Position numbers and translations under genes: made by a program. A stretch of DNA of 34,930 nucleotides from Candidatus Omnitrophota bacterium (GTDB taxonomy: Bacteria > Omnitrophota > Gorgyraeia > Zapsychrales > Fredricksoniimonadaceae), in assembly GCA_013335325.1 (NCBI GenBank), contig JAAXVU010000004.1, positions 1-34,930 of the forward strand, given 5' to 3'. Positions 15,186 through 23,051 of the stretch are shown here, piece after piece; the first letter of the stretch is position 1, and every line of letters starts with the position of its first letter. The notes beneath the pieces were generated by a model, which searched no databases, was not told the DNA's origin, and saw nothing but the letters and a program-made list of their open reading frames with translations.

Positions 15186-15905
15186 ATGTCGCGTATCGAC
15201 GGTCGCAAGGCCAACCAGCTCAGACAAGTTTCCGTGCAGAAGAACTATCTGAAACACGCCGAAGGTTCGTGCCTGATATCCTTCGGCGATACCAAGGTGG
15301 TCTGCTCGGCCTCCGTCGAGGACGGCGTGCCGCCTTTCCTTAAAGGCAAGGGCCAGGGCTGGGTCACGGCCGAGTACGGCATGCTGCCCCGCTCCTGCGC
15401 CCAGCGCATCAACCGCGAGAAAGGCGGCGGCTCCGGGCGCACGCAGGAGATCCAGCGGCTGATCGGGCGGTCCTTGCGCGCGGTCGTCGACATGCAGGCT
15501 TTGGGCGAGCGGACGATAAAGATCGATTGCGACGTGATCCAGGGCGACGGGGGCACGCGTACCGCCTCCATCACTGGCGGGTTCATCGCGCTTGTGCTGG
15601 CCCTTAACAAGATCAGGAAAGCCGGGCTGATCACCGTGCTGCCTTTGAAGGAGCAGGTGGCGGCGGTCAGCGTGGGCATGAAAGACGGCGCGGCGATCCT
15701 GGACCTGAACTACGCGGAAGATTCTTCCGCCGAAGTGGACATGAATATCGTGATGGTGGGCTCAGGTAAGTTCGTCGAGGTGCAAGGCACGGCCGAAGGA
15801 AAGGCCTTTTCCCGCCAGGATATGGACTCCATGGTCAAGCTCGCCGAGAAAGGCATCCGCGAACTTTTTGCCGTGCAGAAGAAGGCCTGCGGCTATGGCA
15901 AGTAA
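15186..15905 (+). CDS. rph: Ribonuclease PH
   Basis: RNase PH trims tRNA 3' ends by phosphorolysis. [17 protein letters not shown] at the start, [50 protein letters not shown] and [18 protein letters not shown] are highly conserved family segments. [21 protein letters not shown] follows near the C-terminus. The length of 239 aa is typical. ATG 15186 has AAGGAG upstream. It leads an rph - Cys-rich protein - rdgB run, an elaboration of the common rph-rdgB pair. Confidence 0.97.
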   Translation: MSRIDGRKANQLRQVSVQKNYLKHAEGSCLISFGDTKVVCSASVEDGVPPFLKGKGQGWVTAEYGMLPRSCAQRINREKGGGSGRTQEIQRLIGRSLRAVVDMQALGERTIKIDCDVIQGDGGTRTASITGGFIALVLALNKIRKAGLITVLPLKEQVAAVSVGMKDGAAILDLNYAEDSSAEVDMNIVMVGSGKFVEVQGTAEGKAFSRQDMDSMVKLAEKGIRELFAVQKKACGYGK

Positions 15906-16248
15906 CCTCCGGGCGGCTGCCGTGCTGCTCATGTTTTGTGTCTTGTCGTCTACGGCTTTCGCAGCGGATAGCTGCCTGATGCAGCCCTGCCAGGGGCTGG
16001 AGCTGTCCTGCATAGAGAGCGCTCCACAGGCCTGTACCGCCATGTACCGGCTGGGCGATTTCTGCCGGCAGTTCGCCGGATGTGAACGTGTCGACGGAGA
16101 ATGCCGGCTGGTCAAGGCGCCGGAGTTCGCCGTCTGCCAGTCTTGCGTGCAGGAATGCGAAAGGATCAAAGAACCAGTACTGGCGTTCGATTGCGAAGCC
16201 GGATGCCGGAGGAAATATGAAAGAACTGCTGATAGCGACCAGAAATAA
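15895..16248 (+). CDS. Small Cys-rich secreted protein
   Basis: The 117-residue product has a clear signal peptide ending STAFA, with cleavage expected near residue 23. The mature part has twelve cysteines, an even number that suggests disulfides, in pairs such as SCLMQPC and CQSCVQEC. I do not recognise the family. ATG 15895 lies inside the end of rph (11-nt overlap) and the 3' end overlaps rdgB by 32 nt in another frame. This tight packing argues that it is a real coding gene. Function unknown; the overlapping pair is described under findings. Confidence 0.65.
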   Translation: MASNLRAAAVLLMFCVLSSTAFAADSCLMQPCQGLELSCIESAPQACTAMYRLGDFCRQFAGCERVDGECRLVKAPEFAVCQSCVQECERIKEPVLAFDCEAGCRRKYERTADSDQK

Positions 16249-16825
16249 AGGCAAGGTGCGCGAGATCGCCGACATCCTCTCGCCTCTGGGGATCAAGGTG
16301 ACGTCGCTTAACGACCATCCCGGCATGCCGGATATCGTCGAGGACGGCCAGACTTTCCGGGCCAATGCGGCCAAGAAGGCGGTGGTCATCGCCCAACACG
16401 CCGGTGTCCTGGTAATGGGGGAAGATTCCGGCCTGGAGGTGGATGCCCTGGGCGGACGTCCGGGCGTGTACTCGGCCCGTTATTCCGGAGAGAACGCTAC
16501 CGACGAGTCCAACAACGACCTGCTGATTAAAGAGCTGTCCGGTGTTCCGGTCGAGAAGCGCACGGCCCGCTACCGCTGCGCCATGGCCCTGGCCGACAAA
16601 GACGCGCTCATCGACGTGTTGGAAGGCAGCTGCGAAGGCCTGATCGCGACTGAGCGGCGCGGCACCAACGGTTTCGGGTACGACCCTTTGTTCTACATCC
16701 CTGCCAGACAGAAAACCTTCGGCGAGCTGGACCTGTCGGTCAAGCAGACCATGAGCCACCGCGCCGTCGCACTCCGTCAATTCCTCCTGCTTCTAGAGCG
16801 CTATCTAGTCGCGCATTCAGGATAA
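16217..16825 (+). CDS. rdgB: XTP/dITP diphosphatase (RdgB/HAM1)
   Basis: The enzyme removes non-canonical purine nucleoside triphosphates. It starts [17 protein letters not shown], followed by VMGEDSGLEVDALGGRPGVYSARYSG and later RGTNGFGYDPLFYIP, then FGELDLSVKQTMSHRAVAL, all diagnostic. The length of 202 aa is normal. ATG 16217 follows GGAGGA; the frame is open further upstream, but that region codes the Cys-rich protein. The context with rph is common in bacteria. Confidence 0.97.
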   Translation: MKELLIATRNKGKVREIADILSPLGIKVTSLNDHPGMPDIVEDGQTFRANAAKKAVVIAQHAGVLVMGEDSGLEVDALGGRPGVYSARYSGENATDESNNDLLIKELSGVPVEKRTARYRCAMALADKDALIDVLEGSCEGLIATERRGTNGFGYDPLFYIPARQKTFGELDLSVKQTMSHRAVALRQFLLLLERYLVAHSG

Positions 16826-16847
16826 CCTCCCTGCCTTTATACCTGCG

Positions 16848-16862
16848 CAGCTCCGGGAGCTG
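16848..16862. other. Short hairpin between convergent genes
   Basis: CAGCTCC and GGAGCTG face each other across a single base, between the end of rdgB and the end of the minus-strand small gene. It may aid termination in both directions, but no T run is present. Confidence 0.25.
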
Positions 16863-16892
16863 ACTTGGTTTCTTAGTCGGAAAGGCCGGATC

Positions 16893-17099
16893 TCAAAGGA
16901 GATATTTCTTGCCGGGAGCAGGGGTATTGCTTTTGGGCTGGCCGGGGAAAAGGCCGGCGGCCTCTTCGCAGAACGCGCAGTATTCCTCGAGGGAAAGTTT
17001 GCGTTTGTCCTGCAGGGCCCTCAGACGCCGGAAGGATTCGCGCCTCTGGGCGCAGGCCGCGTCGTTAAGCATCTCGCGTTTTTCTTCGTCGCTAAGCAT
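16893..17099 (-). CDS. Small helical protein linked to a nucleotidyltransferase
   Basis: The 68-residue product begins MLSDEEKREMLNDAACAQRR and contains LSLEEYCAFCEEAAGLF. It is charged and probably helical. Its start overlaps the end of the nucleotidyltransferase gene by 8 nt, so the two are probably translated together. From memory, similar short proteins often sit beside nucleotidyltransferase-fold genes, which hints at a two-component module. Function is unknown. Confidence 0.65.
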   Translation of the reverse strand: MLSDEEKREMLNDAACAQRRESFRRLRALQDKRKLSLEEYCAFCEEAAGLFPGQPKSNTPAPGKKYLL

Positions 17100-17628
17100 G
17101 ATGTTCCTCGCCTAGAAGCCTGTTTAATTCATCGGACATGCCGAAGAGCTCGAAATATTCCCTGACCAGCGCCAGGTCCAGGCTGGCGCGGTGGGTCACG
17201 ATCAGCCATTCGATGTCGGCCAGGTCGCGGCTGCGGCGGGAAGGCGCATTGGCGATCGCCTGGACCTTGAGTCCGATGATATCCTCGGGGCGGACCGCCG
17301 GTATGCCGTGCGGGCCGGCGGAGGCGCGGGCCAGCATGTTAAGAGTGTATTTGCGCTGCGCCAGGACGATGTCCAGCCCGCCGAAGAGCTGAGGCGGCGC
17401 TTCGAAATGCAGTACGTTCGTGTCTTCATGGATCAGGCGGTACCCGGAGGCGGCCAGGAGTTCTTTCGCGGCCGCAGTGTCCTCGGCATTAAGCAGCAGG
17501 TCGATGTCGTTGGTCGCCCGCACGTATCCGGCGGCGTGCAGCGCGAAGCCGCCAATAAGCGCGTAGCGTATGCCGGCGGCGTTAAATTTGTCTGATAGCA
17601 TGCGGAGAAGTCCGCTTAAGTCGACCAT
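17092..17628 (-). CDS. Nucleotidyltransferase-fold protein (AbiEii/DUF6036-like)
   Basis: The ~178-residue protein carries the nucleotidyltransferase signature ALIGGFALHAAGYVRATNDIDLLL, with GG followed by the DxD pair (DID). RPEDIIGLKVQAI and RSRDLADIEWLI continue the usual fold. Such proteins occur as antitoxin or toxin-like partners and as stand-alone transferases. I placed the start at the ATG ending at 17628; the frame extends to 17667 with an unusual Cys-rich leader. No good ribosome binding site is visible. The partner gene overlaps its 3' end. Confidence 0.78.
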   Translation of the reverse strand: MVDLSGLLRMLSDKFNAAGIRYALIGGFALHAAGYVRATNDIDLLLNAEDTAAAKELLAASGYRLIHEDTNVLHFEAPPQLFGGLDIVLAQRKYTLNMLARASAGPHGIPAVRPEDIIGLKVQAIANAPSRRSRDLADIEWLIVTHRASLDLALVREYFELFGMSDELNRLLGEEHHA

Positions 17629-17750
17629 ACAGGAGCAATAATAACACGAGCCGGCGGCGTTACACAATGGGGCTGTGGTCTTCGTTGTGGTTCTGGGGCG
17701 AGCGCGGCTATTGCGACGGATGTATGGATCGCTGGGCCGGTTAAGCGGGC

Positions 17751-20700
17751 TTACGGCTTTTCAGGCCCCAGGAACTGCGAGAGGCTGGAGATAGGCAGGA
17801 TGTCTACGATGACCGGAGTTAATCCGGCGGACTGTTGCAGACGGGTAAGCAGGGCCGGGTCGAAGTTAAGGGTTGCGCCCTGTCCGCTATTTTGGGTCTT
17901 CAGGTCGATCTTATCCGCCTGCAGGTTGATACCACCGTTGATCTGGGCGGAGTCGGCAGTGGCCCCAGGAACCTTTCGAAGTATGTTTTGTCCCTCAGGA
18001 GAAAGCAGGTATTTTATGTTGGCAGTTACGGGCTTGGCCTGGAGTTCTGTTCTGAGTCTCGACAGTGGCGTTCTTGTATAGGTTGATACTTCTGGAGTAG
18101 GTTTAATTTCGGCTAGTTGTTCCGGCGTAAGCTGTGCTATCAAGACTGAGGCAAAAACGTTCTCACGGAAACCATTTTCACCGGTTACTGAGCGTTTTAT
18201 TAACTGTTCATCGTTTAGCGGGACAAATGTGACCGGACTCATAATTCCGGTTTCGCGTTGTATGAGCTGGGTTGCTGCCTCAGTGGCTGTCATGCCGCTA
18301 GGGATATGCCCACCGTATATATCCCAAAGTCCTGGATGATCCTGGATGCCCATTGGTCGTTTTTGCAGGAGCAACCCCCCTTGAGTATCGACGGGCAGTA
18401 TCCAGAGGACTTGGTGAAATTGTCCTTGCTCGTGGACTTCTTTATAAGTAGCCACTGCTCCTGTGGGCCGCCCGGTATCATCCAAAACATTAAGCCGCAG
18501 TCTAGGGAAGCGGGTAGCAGTTCGCTGGAATCCATCTTCGGTAGCGATATCATAAGATCGCAGTACGCCAGACAGTTCTTGCTCCACGAGGGCACGCCAG
18601 TCATTGCCGAATTCTTGTCTGATGAAATCTATAAGTTGGTTGAACGGGAGGTCTTGATATGCGAAACCCGTATCAAAGATTTTCATATGTGTTAAATCGA
18701 GCTTGCCTTGCGGGCCGCTCTCAAACAGTATATTTTTTCGCATTTTCTCAACCGGAAGCAAATGGCCATCGGTTATTAACCATAAATGTACATACCAGTC
18801 GATAAAGGCATGTATGATCTGCTGCCGTTCTTGTATGACTAGATCGGAAGCCCAGATCCTGTCTAAATCTTCAGAGCCATTAAGTAACTCCTCAGTGTAG
18901 ATAACAACTTGATGGGTGGTCTGGCGCGTATTATTACGCACTGATATTGTTTGGACATCACCTTCTTGCTGGAATAGGCCGTTTTTGGGTTCCGCGATAT
19001 TGATGCTGTGTCGCCAAGTCCATTCCGGCCAGAGAGAAGTTAGCTCGGCTTCCTCAAGATTGGGCAGTTTCACCAGGAAAACAACATTTCTGCCGTCGCT
19101 AAGAGACGTTTTGACTTGGTACACTATTTTATTGTCCCCTGCGTCGGAGAAGGGTTCTTTGGTCACAACAACTTTCTCAATTTTATCTTCAGTGATTGCT
19201 TCTGTAGCAAGTAGTTTGCGGAGCGTATTAATGACTATCGGCGTATCTTCGAATGCGATCTCGATGGCGGCGCGATAGAAGTTAGGTATGTTGCCCAAAA
19301 ATGCGCAGGTAACATTGTTGATATGGCTATTGCTTTGGGCCATATCAGCTGAAGTCTCGTGAGTCCATCGATCGGCAGCAGTATACTGCTTCTGGAACGC
19401 TGGCCTGTCCGCCTGCAGGTTGATACCACCGTTGATCTGCTCTTTAATTGATATGGCGATGTCCTGGATGGCATCCAGCGCTTTCAGTGGATTATCCTGA
19501 AAGTCTTGATAACCGATGGCACGAAAGCCATCCTTGTCTTGGGGCGTGACATAGTTTCCTTTAGGTGGAAGGATTACGATAGACGGTAAACCAATTATGT
19601 CTTTCGCTGCCCAGAAAAGGCCAGTGTCGATCGTTAGGACCAGGTCGATCTTGCTGTCCAAATAATCCAACAGTTGATCGCGTGATTGAAACGCTCGGCT
19701 TTCGAGAGCGGCGGGATTATTGGGTTTATTAATCAATGCCAGAACTTCTTGTGTAAAGGCAGCGGTCAGGACGTCGCTGGTTGCGCCTTGATTTATTACT
19801 ACCTGATAGCCTTTATCTAGCAGGGAGTTAATGATCGTTGCCCATTGTTGTTTGGCTGCGCGCGAAGTTTTGTCTTGAGTTAACGCATGAAAATTCACAA
19901 ATATTTTCTTTAATTCAGCGTTTCTGGCGGTGTGTAGAGTGTATTCCCGTCGGTTAGCCACGTCTATCCCGAAGCCTTGGATTTGATTTTGCAGGGCCCG
20001 GGGGAAAGGCATGGTTTTGGATAACAAGTGACACAAGTAGATGGTTTCCGAATAGTTGATCACAGGCGTTTCGTCATTTAGATATTGCTTAAGGAAGGAG
20101 TCAGGGAAAAGCGGTTCCTCGTCATATTGATTGAGGTAAGCAAATGTTAAATCAAAGCGTCCTAAGCTTGACTCCGGGGCTTCTTTAGTGGGCACCACCC
20201 GCACCCTGTCCATGCCACGGAAGACGTCGGGCATGTCTGACACGACTACGATCTCGGATAATTTGTCTGGCCAAGTCTTTAGGAGAGAAGCTACCAGCTG
20301 GCGCAATGATATGATGGCATCTCCCCAGCGTAGTTGTCCGTGATAATCATCGGAGAGCAACAGGATCCGTTTGGGCTCATGTCCCGGCTGTCGGGAAGCT
20401 TTGATAAATTGCGTTATTTCAGCGGGCATCATTGCCGGTATATGGATCATAGCCTTGTCGGCGTATTCATCGGTTGTCGGATTCTTTGAGGAAGGCTGTA
20501 GATTGCGGAAGGCCGTCAACATGGCCTGGATCGCATTTGCGCGGGCGTCGTTTTGTTTAAGCCGCTTAGGCACCAGTTCTTGCGTTAAGTACATAGTGTC
20601 CTGCCAGCGGAAGAAGTCGGTCGACTTTCTCAATCCGAATCGTGAATAGTTGATCATAAGTTGCATGGAAGGAGTGCCGTTCTTCATTGTTGGGATGAAT

Positions 20701-22943
20701 TCAGGGCGTATGCCTGCCAGGCGTGCAAACGGCTCTTTATGCTCCATGTCCAGTCCGGCTTGGTTATAGCGTAGATGTCCCAAAGCAGCTAACTCTGCGG
20801 CCACATACATAAGCGCTATGCCGGGATGCAACCCCACTGCGTTCGGGAAGTCTTCGTTGATCTCTTTGGTAGCATTGCTGACCCCTTGCATCATGATGAT
20901 CCGCAGGGTGTCACCCTGGGAGTCCAGTCCTATTCTGAAGAAGGTGCCACTGAGTGGGTTTGGGGAGTGGTTTTCTTTGCCTAAGACTAGATATAATCCG
21001 TGGGTGCTTTCGGCTAGTCCATATTGAAAAGCAATAAAGTACGGCGTCCCTGCGATAGGCGCTTTTAATACAGTACGGTTTGCTAAGAAGTCAGGCGTGG
21101 AGAGATCTTGCATCCGGTTCATGTTGGCGGAGGCCAAGGATAGTTGCATATCTCCGGGGATAGTGTTGGGCAGATTATATATAAAAGATTTTCTTAAATC
21201 CGGTAGCTTTTGATAGCTGCTAACAAAGATCTTCATGAAATCGTGGAGGGTGTCCTCGGTTATTTCCGTCATAAAAATGTTGTTTTTTATAAACCATGTC
21301 ATGAGTCGGCCGAGGACATCTTTATTTAGATCCCATTTTTGTGCTAATAGAGAAAGCCAGCCTTCGGCAGTTGTTTTACCGCCGTTTTTATATTGAAAAT
21401 ATATGTTATATATCAGTTGTTTAAGCAACGCTTTGTCTGGCAGCAATTCTGGTGCAAGTAACCAGTCAGTGATGTTGGTTACTTTATCGCTAGTCAGTTT
21501 GAGGTATTTCAATCGTTTGCTTGTTACGGATCCTTCCATTAATTTATTCACTATGGGCCGGACTGATTCAATGTTCCATGGAGTAGCCGCAATATCAAGC
21601 GCCATCGCCGCGTCGTAAGCCGCCAGTCTGGTGTCCACTACCAGCGGGTCGGTGACGACAGAATCAGACGGCCGTTCACTGGTCGAGCGCATGGCGTGGT
21701 CCATGGTTTCGGCATCGGCCACGATACCGCCGGAGAAGTATTTGCGCGGGATGACCGACTGCGTCGCCGGGTCGTATTCTTCCTTTATCAGGTTGTAGGC
21801 GCCCTGGCGGAAGGCCTCAACGTATCTCTGCCAGATCTTGTCTTTCTCGTCCTTGTCGGCGATGTCGATCCCGGCGGTTTTGTTTTGCGCGACGTAGGCC
21901 TGCTTGAGTAGGCTGTCCTTGACCTTGCGCTTGTACCAGGTGGCCAGTATCAGGGAATGGTAGACCTGCCTGAGCGTAGCGAAGTTTTGGCCTTCGTTGA
22001 CTTCTTTTTCCAGAGTGGGGATGACGATCTCACGTAGGATCTGCTTGGATAAGTCGGCGGTCAGCGGTGGGCGGTCGTCGGAAGATGCCCCCTCCCAGGT
22101 CCTCCCATCTGTCGCGGCTGCGCCGCTCCGGGGCAGGGTGTCATTAAGGTTCCGGTGATTATTCTGCTGACCGTTGACCGCTGACGTCTTGCTTTCGGCC
22201 AAATAATCTGACTCCAGCATTACCTTCAATCTCGACTCCACCACAAACGCCGCGCCGCCGTTCTCGTAGATCTCAGCTTTCTCGGGCACGATCCAGACCT
22301 TGTTGAACGTGTCGACCGGCATATCCGTGGTGCCGAACCGCTTCTGTGCCTCTGAGTAGACCTTGTCCCAGAAGGCTTGTCCGACCTTGTTTTCCGGGTA
22401 GATGACCGAGGCGGTTATCTGTTTCAGTACGTAATCTTGGGCCAGCAGGTCGCGGCCCATTTCGGTCTGGCCAAACCCGTCCGGTACGATGCGGTCTTGT
22501 TCATAAGGTGAAAGGTTGACCCAGATATCTTTTTCCGGGACGGTCAGTGCCGCCAGGAAATATTTGAGCATGCGGGTGGATTCTGATTTGAGAGCGTCAG
22601 GCGCTGGGGCCTTGACTTTGGACTCTTGCGAACTGTCCCCCTGATCCAATATGAAGGCCAAATGCAGAGGGTCGTCCGGGTAGACTTTTATCCCCCTGAG
22701 CAGTGGTGGCGCAAAGGAGGTGCTTAGCTCCAGCCGGGAATTGGCTGGAGGAAGCAGGAGGGCTTCTTGCGCAAAAGCATAGCTTAGCGGTAGCGCATTG
22801 CCACTGGCCAGAAAGGCCAGCAAGGTCAACACGTTCAAAGCTTTGCGTGTGTGCTTAATAAGCTGGCGGGAGGTCCTGTGCCTGCTGGTAGATAAATGAG
22901 GCTGGCGATCAGTTTTTGGGTTGTTGCAGATGGTTCCCAGCAT
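17751..22943 (-). CDS. Giant modular exported protein: GT-B, kinase-like and Nudix-like domains
   Basis: The product is 1730 residues. A signal-type segment lies at ~34-59 (LNVLTLLAFLASGNALPLSY). Residues ~85-410 form a conserved module (LHLAFILD, YFLAALTVPEKDIWVNLSPY, FGQTEMGRDLLAQDY, NKVWIVPEKA, IPRKYFSGG) that I recall in many Omnitrophota giant proteins. Residues 410-855 are unassigned. Residues ~858-1165 look like a GT-B glycosyltransferase (GT9-like): RILLLSDDYHGQLRWGDA, KIFVNFHA and LVLTIDTGLFWAAKDIIGLPSIVI. A linker NGGINLQAD follows at 1171. Residues ~1225-1475 look kinase-like (KNILFE, MKIFDTGFA). Residues ~1480-1640 are Nudix-like, with a degenerate box. The tail from 1670 begins NGGINLQAD. 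The start codon has no clear ribosome binding site. The middle is AT-richer than the N-terminal part. Substrates are unknown. Confidence 0.88.
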   Translation of the reverse strand: MLGTICNNPKTDRQPHLSTSRHRTSRQLIKHTRKALNVLTLLAFLASGNALPLSYAFAQEALLLPPANSRLELSTSFAPPLLRGIKVYPDDPLHLAFILDQGDSSQESKVKAPAPDALKSESTRMLKYFLAALTVPEKDIWVNLSPYEQDRIVPDGFGQTEMGRDLLAQDYVLKQITASVIYPENKVGQAFWDKVYSEAQKRFGTTDMPVDTFNKVWIVPEKAEIYENGGAAFVVESRLKVMLESDYLAESKTSAVNGQQNNHRNLNDTLPRSGAAATDGRTWEGASSDDRPPLTADLSKQILREIVIPTLEKEVNEGQNFATLRQVYHSLILATWYKRKVKDSLLKQAYVAQNKTAGIDIADKDEKDKIWQRYVEAFRQGAYNLIKEEYDPATQSVIPRKYFSGGIVADAETMDHAMRSTSERPSDSVVTDPLVVDTRLAAYDAAMALDIAATPWNIESVRPIVNKLMEGSVTSKRLKYLKLTSDKVTNITDWLLAPELLPDKALLKQLIYNIYFQYKNGGKTTAEGWLSLLAQKWDLNKDVLGRLMTWFIKNNIFMTEITEDTLHDFMKIFVSSYQKLPDLRKSFIYNLPNTIPGDMQLSLASANMNRMQDLSTPDFLANRTVLKAPIAGTPYFIAFQYGLAESTHGLYLVLGKENHSPNPLSGTFFRIGLDSQGDTLRIIMMQGVSNATKEINEDFPNAVGLHPGIALMYVAAELAALGHLRYNQAGLDMEHKEPFARLAGIRPEFIPTMKNGTPSMQLMINYSRFGLRKSTDFFRWQDTMYLTQELVPKRLKQNDARANAIQAMLTAFRNLQPSSKNPTTDEYADKAMIHIPAMMPAEITQFIKASRQPGHEPKRILLLSDDYHGQLRWGDAIISLRQLVASLLKTWPDKLSEIVVVSDMPDVFRGMDRVRVVPTKEAPESSLGRFDLTFAYLNQYDEEPLFPDSFLKQYLNDETPVINYSETIYLCHLLSKTMPFPRALQNQIQGFGIDVANRREYTLHTARNAELKKIFVNFHALTQDKTSRAAKQQWATIINSLLDKGYQVVINQGATSDVLTAAFTQEVLALINKPNNPAALESRAFQSRDQLLDYLDSKIDLVLTIDTGLFWAAKDIIGLPSIVILPPKGNYVTPQDKDGFRAIGYQDFQDNPLKALDAIQDIAISIKEQINGGINLQADRPAFQKQYTAADRWTHETSADMAQSNSHINNVTCAFLGNIPNFYRAAIEIAFEDTPIVINTLRKLLATEAITEDKIEKVVVTKEPFSDAGDNKIVYQVKTSLSDGRNVVFLVKLPNLEEAELTSLWPEWTWRHSINIAEPKNGLFQQEGDVQTISVRNNTRQTTHQVVIYTEELLNGSEDLDRIWASDLVIQERQQIIHAFIDWYVHLWLITDGHLLPVEKMRKNILFESGPQGKLDLTHMKIFDTGFAYQDLPFNQLIDFIRQEFGNDWRALVEQELSGVLRSYDIATEDGFQRTATRFPRLRLNVLDDTGRPTGAVATYKEVHEQGQFHQVLWILPVDTQGGLLLQKRPMGIQDHPGLWDIYGGHIPSGMTATEAATQLIQRETGIMSPVTFVPLNDEQLIKRSVTGENGFRENVFASVLIAQLTPEQLAEIKPTPEVSTYTRTPLSRLRTELQAKPVTANIKYLLSPEGQNILRKVPGATADSAQINGGINLQADKIDLKTQNSGQGATLNFDPALLTRLQQSAGLTPVIVDILPISSLSQFLGPEKP
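17914..17945 (-). repeat. 32-bp direct repeat, copy 1 (NGGINLQAD seam)
   Basis: These 32 bases are identical to 19408-19439. Both encode NGGINLQAD with adjoining residues in the giant protein, here at the beginning of its C-terminal tail. Confidence 0.9.
19408..19439 (-). repeat. 32-bp direct repeat, copy 2 (NGGINLQAD seam)
   Basis: This is the second identical copy, at the junction between the GT-B-like and kinase-like parts of the giant protein. Identity at DNA level over 32 bases points to a recent duplication or recombination seam. Confidence 0.9.
22059..22186. repeat. In-frame insertion with inverted heptamer arrays in the giant gene
   Basis: The left end reads GGTCAGC GGTGGGC GGTCGTC (22059-22079) and the right end GCTGACC GTTGACC GCTGACG (22166-22186), so GGTnnnn heptamers face inward. 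The segment encodes residues ~253-295, a polar linker rich in Gly, Ser and Asp between conserved blocks of the N-terminal module. The pattern mirrors the heptamer arrays around the four-helix-bundle gene. Confidence 0.5.
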
Positions 22944-22971
22944 CGGCCGTTTTTGACTGGTTGGACGTAAT

Positions 22972-23014
22972 TAATGAATAACTATGTATAAAATATACAA
23001 TATTATTCATTATA
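22972..23014 (-). promoter_or_regulatory. Nested dyad and -10-like site upstream of the giant gene
   Basis: TAATGAATAA (22972-22981) is perfectly complementary to TTATTCATTA (23003-23012). A second dyad, GTATA/TATAC (22986-22998), sits exactly in the centre with 4-nt spacers on each side. On the minus strand TATAAT lies at 23009-23014, overlapping the outer arm. This looks like an operator over a promoter; the -35 is not convincing. The 108-bp gap is otherwise AT-rich and empty. Confidence 0.45.
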
Positions 23015-23051
23015 AGGCAACAGACAGGTTTATTCGTTTCCCAATGAGCGA

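Noticed and set aside
17629-17750. Possible promoter or RNA gene between the nucleotidyltransferase and giant genes
   Set aside because: A weak TTGTGT-18-TATTAT pattern exists on the minus strand, but nothing else supports it.
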